Source of the DNA: Guadua angustifolia
Lineage: Eukaryota; Streptophyta; Magnoliopsida; Poales; Poaceae
DNA: 64,000 nucleotides
Assembly (NCBI GenBank): GCA_036346375.1
Contig: CM070515.1
Location: 17,258,423-17,322,422 of the forward strand
Direction of reading: 5' to 3'
Each line of letters opens with the position of its first letter. Within the stretch, counting starts at the first letter, position 1. The position numbers and the translations under genes are program-made. Below, one piece after another: positions 12,650 through 23,683 of this stretch. The notes beneath the pieces were generated by a model, which worked only from the letters and a program-made list of their open reading frames with translations, ran no database searches and had not been told where the DNA came from.

Positions 12650-12909
12650 CACACCACACACATCTACTCCACTGCGTGTGTATTCAATATTTTTGTGAGG
12701 CATTCGTGGGATCGAACTCAGGTGGGCGTCCCGCTCGACGGTGGGCTCATCCACTTAGCTACAGCTTAGTTCTCAATCGGGGCTCAAATTGATATGCTTG
12801 GATTAGCACAGCGCTATAGCAGTCAATATAGATCTTATTTTGTTGATCAAATGACAACCAACACGGTGGTTTAAACCGATCATAAATCGGATACCGACTT
12901 TAGTAGATA

Positions 12910-13180
12910 CACTCTCTGTTCCTAAATAGATGGTGTTTTAGGACTTTACATTTCAACTAAGGCACGTGTAAAAATGACCAAACCATCCTCCTTCATTAGC
13001 TGACTTATTACTTTTGAATGGTGTGTTACTCTATTCCACATTATTAAAAACATTGTGAATAATAAAATGGCAGGGATACGCAAAGGAAAAAGTTAAAATT
13101 TGTCTTAAAATTATTGAATGACATGTTTTTATGAACAAAATTTAAAAGCTAAAATGACATGCATTCAAGAATGAAGGGAA
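12910..13180. mobile_element. Stowaway-like MITE (Tc1/mariner)
   Basis: The left end CACTCTCTGTTCCTAAATAG resembles the Stowaway consensus CTCCCTCCGTTCC. The right end AATGAAGGGAA is a degenerate mirror. The flanks are TA (12908-12909 and 13181-13182). It is about 271 bp, AT-rich and non-coding. Confidence 0.6.
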
Positions 13181-13182
13181 TA

Positions 13183-14068
13183 TAATCATTTGAAGTTTGG
13201 TAATCAACAAAAGAAACATACTTAATGCTGCCAACCACCTTTTACTAAATGGGAGTGACTAGCATTCGGATATCGTACCCATTATATGTGCTCCCTAACT
13301 GTCAGATCTCATTCAGATTTTGTTTGGGAGGTCTAATCCCGATCGGGATCTCTATGGATGGACCTCGGCCTGCCTTAGATGGGCTTGGGTTGTCCGATTT
13401 GGTGCAAACAAAAAATTGCGAAAACTTCGTCTTAGGTGGCGATATCTGGTTGTCGCTCGAGCATGAGCAGTGGCGACCTCGGACTAGCGGATGGCATTGG
13501 AGCTAAGGACACCATGTTCGTAACTTGCTTCTAAGACCCAGGAGGGAGAGAAGCTCGTCCCTAGCGGTAGCGGTGATCTCTAGCCTCCATTGGTTTGCTG
13601 GAGCTCTAAATTGGCAGAGGAGAACGAGGATTTGGACGGTACTATGCTTGATTTGTTGCAACAAAAATTCGTGAATAGCAACGATTAGTCTCCATGGTTG
13701 CAAGAAAATTCCCACTCCAGTGCAACAACCACAAACGCAAACTAAAACTTGTGCAGCAAATGAGAACTATTAGGGCAACAAATACAACAATATGTTCCAA
13801 CAAAAATGGAAGACCACTAATCAATCGTAACATTTTGGAGAGAGTGCTGCAACATTCGGAAATAACTTTTACAACAACTTGACTTACTAGTGCTAAAATT
13901 TTAGATGGGCTCAGAGTAAGAGGCAGAAGAGGCAGCCAGCCCACACGCCACCTCATCGCTGGCCGGATCTAGCAGCCCAGACACCACATCGTTGTCGCCC
14001 CCGACCCTAACCATGCCACTGTTGAGTTCGCCGTTGCCGGGGACGACGAGTAACCTGAAGGAACGAGT
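13183..14068. other. Intergenic sequence, no gene recognised
   Basis: Mixed-composition sequence precedes the SIRE-type LTR. Short open frames occur on both strands but show no domain, start context or codon pattern that supports a gene. Confidence 0.3.
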
Positions 14069-15915
14069 TGACCTAGAGGGGGGTGAATAGGCAACTCTTC
14101 AAATTTTTTAGATCTTGATTACAGTACACTATTCTATGAGAGCAACTGAGTTAATGTCAGAAAGTAACTAAGACAATAGTTAACTGAAATAACAGCGAAA
14201 GCAATTCAAAATAAGGAAATGAACAGAATGAGACAAATATTTATCCCGTGGTTTAGAGCACTCCTCCTACTCCACGTTGAAGCACTTCTCTCGAAGTATT
14301 GCTTCACCACAGCTAGTCGCAGTAGCTATGGTTCTCACTCGGGTAGCTCTTTTCACCACTCCAGTGACATGAGCTACAAACCCTTCACAAACAAAAGTGG
14401 CATTCCACAATCTTCTTTGGACAGATCGCATTTTTCATTTCCTCCAAGCTGTCTAGGATCACCAAGATCCAAGAGTAATAAACTCGCACAAGTTCTGTCT
14501 CTTGGTTCACTTGCAAACTACAGTACTAGACACTTGCTTGGAGCTAAAACACTTAGAAAGAATGAGGTTTTTGAGTTTCAGAGTGAAGCACAGACTCCTT
14601 GTTGTGAAAGAGAGAGCTTTGAATGCTAAAATGTCAAGGAGTTCATGAAAAATTCTGTGGTAGATAGCTCAGGCAATGTTTATATAGCCAATTTTGACAA
14701 AAAGAACCGTTGTACCTACCACAGTGACCGTTGCACGTGTCAGAGTGTTAAATTTGAGCCAAAACACTTTTACAACGGACTAAAAAGATTACCTTAGCGA
14801 TATTGATCATGTGTATCACGGACCAAATTCACCTATTTATGGCGGACCAAAAAAATTGGTCCGTCATGCATGGGAAAATCAGCAGGTTTGGTCCGTCAAA
14901 GAAGTATGAAGCTTACTTGTATGGCGGACCAAAAAATTTGATCCGTCATACATGGGAAAATGACTGAGATCAGCAGCTAATGATTATTTTTGATATAAAA
15001 GGTGTTTACTCAGAAGATTTGAATTTTCCATGTATTGAATTTTGAATTAGCAATATTTAAATCATCAGAGATGATAGAACCTTTTAAAAGGGAGTTTGAT
15101 TTTGATCATATATTCAACGAATGAATGTCAGGTTTCTGTTTATCAGAGAAGATGGTCATTTATATTTATCTTGCCGACCAAAAAGTTTGATCCGCTATAG
15201 ATAGAACAATCGAGATATTTTGAATCGACCATAGTAGTGTATGATGCATCAAAATATTTGGTCCGTCATAGATGGGCAAAATAGAGAAATTTTGGTTTAG
15301 CTGAAAGCACATGTATGTCGGACCAAAAAATTTGGTCCGTCATAGATGGGCAAAACCTTGATAGCTTAAATTTCTCAAAGATATTTCACTACGGACTTAG
15401 GTATATAAGAATATGAGGTTTGGTCCGTTGAAATGAATAGAATTTGGTCAATAATTTTGACACAAGTACATTTTAATATCAAACTGGATTGATTTTTGTT
15501 TGAGATGAAGACTTCGATTATTTTAAGATAGAACAAGAAGTGATCAGGTGAACTATGGTCCGTCACTAATTTTGGACTTGTTGTAAATATAGATTTTGGT
15601 TCAAGGACCAGAAAGACTAAATGATTTAACTCCAAGCCGTCTAGTTTTGTCTTATCCTAATTAACCAAGTTACCAACTTGTGCAAATTCCCTCTTGATAG
15701 TACAGCCAAAGCGAAAAATAATTCTAGCTATTTGACTTGAATCAACTCCCAAGTCATGAACTAGTAATCAAATACCTTAATCTTGTTTGTCCAGTAAGCT
15801 TCATCCATGATTTCAACAAACATTCTTTATAGCATGAGGAATTATTAACTCGATCATCAACACCAAAACTATTCTATAAAACATGATAAAAATTGAGGGG
15901 GCCTAGATGCTATCA
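14069..15915 (-). mobile_element. 3' LTR of a SIRE-type Copia element (minus strand)
   Basis: On the minus strand this LTR starts TGATAGCATCTAGGCCCCC at 15915 and ends with CCTATTCACCCCCCTCTAGG then TCA at 14069, the recognisable tail of grass SIRE/Maximus-type LTRs. It directly follows the polypurine tract AAAAAGGGGGAGAT at 15916-15930. It is about 1.85 kb, the usual size for the lineage. No 5' LTR partner is found in the window, so the left boundary rests on the terminal CA only. Confidence 0.75.
14840..15430. repeat. Repeated palindromic motif GGACCAAAAAATTTGGTCC
   Basis: At least five copies of a near-palindrome, GCGGACCAAAAAATTTGGTCCGTCAT followed by GATGGGCAAAA, occur inside the SIRE LTR, at about 14846, 14924, 15172, 15249 and 15316. 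Each is a 20-bp perfect or near-perfect inverted repeat, and together they form an irregular direct array. They could be repeated protein-binding sites in the LTR. Confidence 0.8.
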
Positions 15916-15930
15916 ATCTCCCCCTTTTTG
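15916..15930 (-). other. Polypurine tract of the SIRE-type element
   Basis: The minus-strand sequence CAAAAAGGGGGAGAT abuts the LTR start TGATAGC. This is the classic SIRE-type plus-strand primer and fixes the element's orientation. Confidence 0.8.
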
Positions 15931-16344
15931 GTGATTGATGACAACATACCTTTCTAGTTAATAATTTCTCAAATCTTCTGCAAAACAGAGTTAGCTTGAT
16001 AGAGTATAAAACAATATTTGAAGATGCATGTGCTCCCCCTTAATAAGTGCATGAACTGAACTTACAATAGTTATGGTATTTTGGACTATATTAGATCCTT
16101 AAACATTTAATTTTAGAATTCTCATAAATAGCAGATTTCAGATCATTAAGAGTTTGAGCATCAGATTTAGTATCAGAGAAATGCTAAGAATAGTAGGCAA
16201 ACGCAGTACCAACACTTATATTTTAATAGAGGATATCAGAGCACAAAAGCTATACTTCAGATATCTCAAATATAAAAAAAAATCAGAATAATTTCAGAGC
16301 AAAGTGATATGAGTGACAAATATTTAGCAATATTAGAGCATAGG

Positions 16345-19300
16345 TGTAACGTCCCGAAATTTGACCCAATTTTAATTTTTTTTGGAGTTACTTAAATTTT
16401 TGTGAATTAATTAAAAGGTATTTACATTTAATTGGATTTATCTGAATTTTTGGGAATTATTTGGATTTAATTAAAATTAATTTATATTATCCTTCTCTTG
16501 AATAATTAAATATCGAAAAGGTAATTATCAACAATAAATAAAAATATTTTATTTAGGCTCAAAATGCTCGAGATATTTTCTCGAATTTTTCTAGAATTTT
16601 TCGAGTATTTTTATTCCCTAATTAATTACTTTGAATTTCTACAATTATTTTTATTGAGAAAAGCCTAAATCGCTAAGTTATAGTATCGGCCGAGCCCAAC
16701 ATCGTGCTCGCCGATCGAACCCTAGCGCCGCCTTAATTCGGTTCGCTCGATCCCGACGGACGATTGTGGTGAAGCCGCGTCGCTTAATAGCATAGATCGT
16801 TGGATCTCGGAATACGAGCCATTAGGATGGCGACACGTGGCGCAGATGCCAAACGTTATTCGCTCGAGCCGCCGGATCGCAATCGGACGGTGGGATGTGA
16901 CCAACATCTCGAGGGCGAATCGGCACCGCCGCTGTTTGTAGGCCGCCGCAGATTTTGTCGAGGATTTTGCGCGCTTCCAAAGCTTGTCCGAAGCGGAGAT
17001 AAAGCCCGTTGCGGCAAAGACTTCACTCGCCCATTTTGCCTACTTGCTCGTGCTCGCCGCTCACCATAGCGTCGCGCCGAGCTCGCCAGTAGTAGCCACT
17101 CCTTCTTCTCGGTTCTTCTTTCGCCTTCCGCCGCCCGCCGCTCTCCGCCGCAGCTAGAACCTTCGCCGAAGTTAAATCGTGTCTTGCCGCGCCCAAAGGC
17201 CACTTCTTCCGACCGGAGACTCCCGAAACGCGCCGCCCACCTCATCTTCCCTAAGTCCGTGACGGCGCCATCGTTTTTTCTCGACGCCTCCTTTCTCTCC
17301 GCCGCTGGATCTTCATCCAACGCATCGAGGTAACGCCACGCTTCCTCCTCAGAGCCGATTCAATAGCCTCGATAGATCTTGACCGTAGGATCTTGATCTG
17401 ACCATCACCGTAGCGCCGCGTAGCCGTAAAGGTCGTGCTTGATAATGGCCGTTAGATGATCATCGTACCGTTCCTGTAAGCCCATGTATCCGTAGGTAGA
17501 TGCATTTGTTAATGACCGTTGGATCTCCGATCTATGGTCGAGATCTTGCCACGTATCCGTCCCAGAGCCCACCGTGGAATCATAGCCGTCGATGCTTTGA
17601 TGATCGGTTCGGATGATGCCACGTAGGTCTGGTGAATAGTGTCCTACTCGGGTAACCGCATCCGTTAGATCTTCGATCTAGGGCTGTAATCTTGCCACGT
17701 GGCCGCATGGAAGTCCAGCTGTTGCCGTAGACTGACCGTTGGATTCAAATCCAACGGGCGGAAAATCGTCTGGTTGCGTGGATCACAGCGTGTGTCGCGG
17801 TCGCCTTCTGTTGGTCGCATCGTTTCATGGGGCCCACCTGTCAGTGGGGTGACCGCCGGGTGTGCCGACGCCAAGATGACGTCATCCGCCCACATGTCGT
17901 TGTCGTGTTTACATGGCTGTCTCTGGTGTTGACACGTGTCACGCCGAGAGGTTTTAACCGAATTTTCAGTAGGAAAATAAATAGAATAATTCGGTTTTTC
18001 TTTTAATTGAATTTTCAGAAACTTACAAATGCTATAACTTTTGCGTTTCAACTCGGAATTGGGTGATTCCAGTTTCTAAAAATTTGTAAAAATGTGAACT
18101 ATTTATTAGTGAATTTTAATTTATTTTTAAAGTTGACCTTGTTATCTGTATTGAATATTCATTGTATATTCGCTTGAATACGCGTAGACTCCGAATTGCC
18201 GGAAGCCATCGAGGAGGATTTCGGAGAGCCATCGCAAGGGCCAAACCAGAATCAACTGCTGTTTGAAGGAAAGTCATGCTTTGACTATATTGCCCCTAGA
18301 TTTGCAAATGTATTTCAATTCAAATTATGCATGCTATGTTAATTAAAAATAACATTGAATAATTTAGGTAAAATAGATAATACACCTACCTTGTTAATGC
18401 CACCTTGTTAATATTAATTGTATGCCCTGCAATCCTTGTCAACCTAAGATGTTAAATGGAGTTGGTTGCTATTATAAAGCCAACACGGGAGGCTAGACCG
18501 TGATTAGCTGCTTAGTGTGCTTATGTGCGTGAATGACTTCAAATTTGCAAAAGAACATTGACTAAACTATTATGGAACGCATTTTAGAATAATGCGATGA
18601 TGTCATGAGATGGAATTGGGGGTAGCGGCCTGTGTGGTCCTACTCATACAATGACGTGGGCATTGGCATGTGTTGCATAAATGCAAACCCGGGGTGGGAA
18701 ATGATTTGGACCGGGGCAAGTGGCGAGAAGGCTTCGTGCCAGGTGGGCCTGTGTGGCAATGGGATGTATTGTGATGGTTAAGGCTGTGTGCCGAGAAAGT
18801 ATAAAACGGAAGTCTTGCCCGGGACAGTTAAGGACTTCACCTTGCGAGCTTTTGAACTGAGTTTCTCGTACAACCACTTGTCCGGAATGGGACGGACCTA
18901 GTTTAGTAGGGTTCTAATATCTTTCCTTTGACACCTCGGGCGCAGTTACACAAGAGTGTAACTGTGGGGAGCGTACTGCTATGGCTTGGTACCCATCCAA
19001 TCAGATTCTTTGTTCTAAACTTTGGCTCGTGTGAGGAAGTGTTAGAAAGGCATCATCGAGAGGTTCATGGTTAAGTGTTAGTATCCGAAGGACTTTGTTG
19101 CAATCAATCACTGTGTGGTGGCGGCGTATCTTGTGGGTAAAGTGTACAGCCTCTGCAGAGTGTGTGTGTTGAATCTATTCGAATAGCCGCGTCCGCGGTA
19201 TTGGACAATGCTCGGAGATTACAGTCAAGGGTTAGATTTTAAAACTAAAAGATGTGGAATGGGTGGCTGGGTGCCAAAGACTGATGAATCAAACTTAGAG

Positions 19301-19872
19301 CTGTGTGCCAAACTCTTGGAAAAGAATTGAGAAATTAATTATTATTAATATTGGTTTACCGCCTTTGATCTAATAGGATTACCTGTTAAAAAGAAATGCT
19401 GCTTTATGCAAAATAACCATTTAAGCCTTTCCTTTGGACTAAGCCATGCATGTAGTAATAGAACTGCATTGTGCATGACTTGCTGAGCATGTTGTATACT
19501 CACCCTTGCTTCAACAACAACCTTAGAAGAAGAAGCTATGCCAGCTTGGGAAGAGGAGTTCAACGAAGGCCAGGAGGATTAGGGATTAAGCATCGTCGGT
19601 TGCCTGTGGCTACGAGGGGTTTCATTACCGTACTTTTGCTTCCGCTATTGAACTTGTGCTACTTTGATATTGATCGCCCTGCGTGGTGAATTATTGTAAG
19701 GTGACCATAAGGTCATGTAACTCGGTTATATTTATGCTTGAAGTACTTTATTATTAATTCCACTGTGTATGATTGTGGTACTTCAACACTGTTCATCCTG
19801 TGTGTACTAGCGTGATCCTGGACTAGTACAGAATACACAGAGGGTCCTGATTTGTAGATTCGGGTCCTGACA
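16345..19872 (+). mobile_element. Solo LTR (gypsy-type), TSD ATAGG
   Basis: This 3,528-bp sequence runs from TGTAACGTCCCGAAATTT to GGGTCCTGACA and has an exact 5-bp TSD, ATAGG, at 16340-16344 and 19873-19877. It has no internal region, so it is a solo LTR. It carries repeated GACCGTTGGATCT-type blocks (16800, 17390, 17450, 17515, 17660, 17735) and a GC-rich centre around 16900-17330 in the position of U3/R. It is inserted in the SIRE-type element and is related to the LTRs at 964-3798 and 557-6078. Confidence 0.93.
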
Positions 19873-19977
19873 ATAGGAGACTTCATAGCACATAGCATAA
19901 TTTTACACACCAGACATAGAGGTGACACAAAAGTTTATCCTATAGTTAGACTAGAACCTAGGAAATTCTCCCCCTTT

Positions 19978-20725
19978 GGCATCAATCTCCAAAAGGGTAC
20001 TATTTGCGCCTTGAAAAGGTTCTCTTGAGCTGACCAAACACATAACTTTTTCTGGGAGGTGACACAATCTTCACATCATCATCATCATCATCAGATTTTT
20101 CTGACTGTGCTTGAGCCGTTGAATTTGGGACTTGGGCCATCTCCTGATCATGCCAGCTTGGATAGTTGGGATCTCCAAGTTGAAGGACCAAGTTATGAAA
20201 ATCACATTGCAACTTGTCCAGGGAATCGTTGATGTTATCTATTGATGCAGTAAGGTCAACCAGTGCATCAAGATGATGTAGGGCAAGATGCCTTTGATCG
20301 TGAAATGCGTCCCCGGTATATTCCCGGAAATCTTCTTGGTCTTTTCTAATCCACAACAGATTGCTTTCTTCTGATGTATGTGCAGCTCCAATCTGATTTC
20401 TCAGATGCTTGTGATTTGTATCAAGTTTCGATTTATATCATCTGATTGTGTTTGATCAGATTTTGATTTGTGCCAAGTCGAGTGACCCAGCTCTCAAGTC
20501 CCCAAACTGGCGAAAGACTCGTTTCGAAATTGGCTTGCTCTTCATATATAATGTTTCTCATCTGTTCTTGGACTTGTTCATTATAATGTCAAGAGCTCTC
20601 ATTTGTTCTTCATATCTTTGAACTGCTACCTTTTGATCTTCCGGATATGTTGATGAAAACCCCTTTGATCAAAGATAATATCTTGTTGCTCAAAGGATGT
20701 AAACCATGAAGGTTATGAGCCAAAA
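19978..20725 (-). pseudogene. C-terminal part of the SIRE-type envelope-like ORF
   Basis: On the minus strand an open segment (20356-20000) encodes a helical region (HHLDALVDLTASIDNINDSL), an acidic run (SEKSDDDDDDVK) and a basic end (QLKRTFSRRK, then stop). Its DNA continues the frame interrupted by the CACTA element at 20726-23680. It is the 3' end of the extra ORF that SIRE-type elements carry between pol and the 3' LTR. The upstream part contains stops, so it is decayed. Confidence 0.6.
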
Positions 20726-21069
20726 CACTACTACAAAACATATTTTCTCAGAATATATTTCAGAGAGATATTGCAGTAACATATAATTTGTATTACAAAG
20801 GCATGTTGTAACACATACTTATCGAGATGTGAAAATGTTACAGGAACTACAACAAAGAATACATAATATATGTTACAGAGGAATATTGTAACACATGCTT
20901 GTAAGGTGTGAATAATAATCGTAGTAACACATATAGAGACAGATTGTAACACATGACTTAATTACAATAAATTAAAAATATATAAACCAAAGAACGTCAG
21001 AACCAAATTTATTTGACACTATATATGCGTCACATCTTAAAAAATGTAAACATATCTTTATCTCGAATA

Positions 21070-21700
21070 GAATGACATATGAATTTATCATATATTGTGA
21101 ACTATCCATTCGATATTTGTCCTGAGCTTGCGTCTGCCTCCTTGATCGATCCTCGCTGCCTCCTCTCCTTGCGCTACACCCCCATCACCCCACCGATCAC
21201 CATCCCCAAATCTCTCGGCCGATCGAGCGATTTCGCTCACCGAAGCGCCCCCGCCCCCCGCCATGGTCTCCGTCACACAAGGCTTCACCCATTGGCTTGT
21301 CCGGGGCTCACTTGTCCCAGATCTTCTCACTTGTTCCCGTGCCTCGATCGACCGAAGACTCTCTCGGCAGCTCCACCTCCTCATGACCTCCACGGCTCCA
21401 CTCCTCCAGATCCACATCCGTCGGTCGGGCGTGGCTGGCCACGCCACTCGGCCTTGAGATCTGTCGTCGCTGCTCCAAATCAGCCGGCGCTACTACATCC
21501 GCCTTGTGGGCTGAAATATGGAGGCCGAGGGGGAAAATGGCCGAGCTGGCACGCCATGAGGCGCGTGAGAGCCAGCCGAGTGGCCGACCAAGGAGCGCTG
21601 GAGCAGTGGTATATGGAACATCAATAGTCTCAATCTATATGGAACATCAATAGTCTGAGAGGCAAGTCTGTCAAACATTATACTCTTGCAACAGGTTTTG
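21070..21700 (+). other. GC-rich segment inside the CACTA element, possible captured sequence
   Basis: Bases 21110-21620 are much richer in G+C than the rest of the element and are C/T-rich on the plus strand (CTCCGTCACACAAGG, CTCCACCTCCTCATGACC). Open frames overlap on both strands and none shows a known domain. A captured host exon or 5' UTR is possible, as often seen in CACTA elements, but unproven. Confidence 0.35.
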
Positions 21701-22379
21701 CATGTGCAAAGTTATTTGTTCCTAGTATGGAAATTACTTCATGGGAAGTGATAGACTATAATGCTGATTCTTCTGATGTTTATTTTGTGTGAACTTGAAC
21801 TAACTGGAACTTTTCACTTCTATTCTGTTAAACATTTCATGTTAAAGTACTAGTGTACTGAATGGTATCTACTGTTTCGTATCACATCACAACATGTTTA
21901 TTCTCTACGATGATCCATGAGTCAGTGTTAGCAGTTTTGCCTAACTACAACAGTGATGCTAGTGTTGTGTATTCATTCTGTTGAGCTATTTAGCGGCACT
22001 TGTGTACCTAGGATTTTATTGATCACATTTACTAGAATACTACTAGACATCTCCACTTATTGCTTGGTTGTGCTGAGATCAATGCATTGCTAGCTTGTAA
22101 TCCATAACTAATTGAGCTTTGAAGATGATATATTCCGATGATCACACCAAAATGAATGTCTTCAATTTTGACAAACATTTGTTCTAATTTGTTGTGTATT
22201 GCCTTACTAATCGCTTTTCTCATTTTTAGTTTCATATGCAAAGAACAAATTCTATTGAAGGTAGAAAAATGATGTTAGCACATGTAAGATTATCTATCCC
22301 ATATATTTGTTTATAGAGAAAACGAATGTGAATTTTAGGCACAAAATTGCTAGTTTGTTACAAATTGTATCTTATCTGC

Positions 22380-22967
22380 TCATAGATGAATAAGAAGCAA
22401 AATTTACAAGAGACTACAAACAAGACACAACAACAAGGCACTCTAATGAAGGTACAAAAACATCACAAAAAATTATTGGATTCTAATTGATACAACTAAT
22501 TCATGTTTTTAATTTACTCATTTCACTATATTAATGCTAATATAGGCCTTGCACTGTGGTAATTCTCAAGATGCATGACATATCCAAATAAAGAATGTGT
22601 GGCATATGCTACTCTTTTGAGTAGTGATCCACATGCAATAGTTGATGATGTTGAGATAGGTAACCAATTTATGAAAGTGGTTATCAATTATCCTGCTTGG
22701 AAAAAGAGGAGTTAGTAAGGCCAACTGTTACAAGAAGACAATTGGCGATGCCCATGTGGAAGCAAAACCAATTGCTTGGCCTTCCTTTTGTGTATGTTAT
22801 TTGTTTCTTGCTTCAATTGTAATGAAGTGCATATATCAAATTTTGTAATTGCAATCATAAATATTAACGCTTTCTTTTGTGCAGGTTGAAAAATTAATGG
22901 TCAAATTCAAACATTTGGTTGCTTACTACATGAAGGGATCTAGAAGCAAAGAATTTCATGAAGATTA
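22380..22967 (+). pseudogene. CACTA-associated ORF remnant (C-terminal exons)
   Basis: Bases 22593-22715 translate to ECVAYATLLSSDPHAIVDDV, then IGNQFMKVVINYPAW. This matches the CAYATLLSSDP-type block of grass CACTA-associated proteins. A piece further on (about 22726-22790) reads TIGDAHVEAKPIAWPSF. A last exon after TTTGTGCAG at about 22884 reads VEKLMVKFKHLVAYYMKGSRS and stops at 22967. A stop after the first block and shifted frames show decay. The assignment rests on remembered similarity, not a search. Confidence 0.6.
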
Positions 22968-23683
22968 GACAACATTAGATATATTTTAGATTCTTTTATT
23001 TAGACCGATGTATTTTAGAATCTTAGACTAAAGACTTGTCTCCTCTAGAAATCAAATCATTATGTATTCTATCGAATGGTGTGATGTACTTGATATTTTA
23101 TTTGTTTGATGCAATGCAATATGTTATATATGATTGTTGCATTTATGGTCATTTGTGTTTTGTATTAATGTACAGTGTGTTATATATATATGCTTATCAA
23201 AAGATATTCTATTAATCAATTTTAATTTGTACATCACAAAAATAAGAAAATAATAAAGATATTTAAATTTATTTTAGGAGCTCAACATTGTGTTGTTGCT
23301 GCTCAAAAAGTGTGTTACTAAGTTCAATTATTGTATCTAAAAATGTGTTACTAGGGTCTATGGAAACACATGCTACTATGTTGCTTTAGCAAAAATATGG
23401 TGTTACTAGGGTCTATGGCAACACGAGCTACTATGTTGCTCTTGCTAAAAAAGGTGTTACTTGTAGTCTATAGCAACAGATTTGATGCATGTTGTCAGTA
23501 GCATGGTTGCAACATCTTTTTTATATACAAGAACACTTGTTACATGTTACAATAGACCCTTCTATAGCAACATAGGCTATAGTAACACTAAACAAATATG
23601 TTGCAATAGGACTCAAGAACACTTTTTTTGAGCTACAGTAGCACATATGCGTGTTACTATAGGCCTATCCTAACGTAGTGAAA

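Larger units (their letters stand above)
20726..23680 (+). mobile_element. CACTA (En/Spm) element, TSD AAA
   Basis: The left end CACTACTACAAAACATA and the right end CCTAACGTAGTG form the CACTAC inverted terminus. The 3-bp TSD AAA is exact at 20723-20725 and 23681-23683. The length is 2,955 bp. The subterminal regions are filled with short repeats such as TTGTAACACAT (20770-20950) and GGTGTTACTAGGGTCTATGG (23300-23480), as expected for transposase-binding sites. A decayed plus-strand coding fragment (22380-22967) lies inside, so it is a deleted, non-autonomous copy. Confidence 0.93.
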
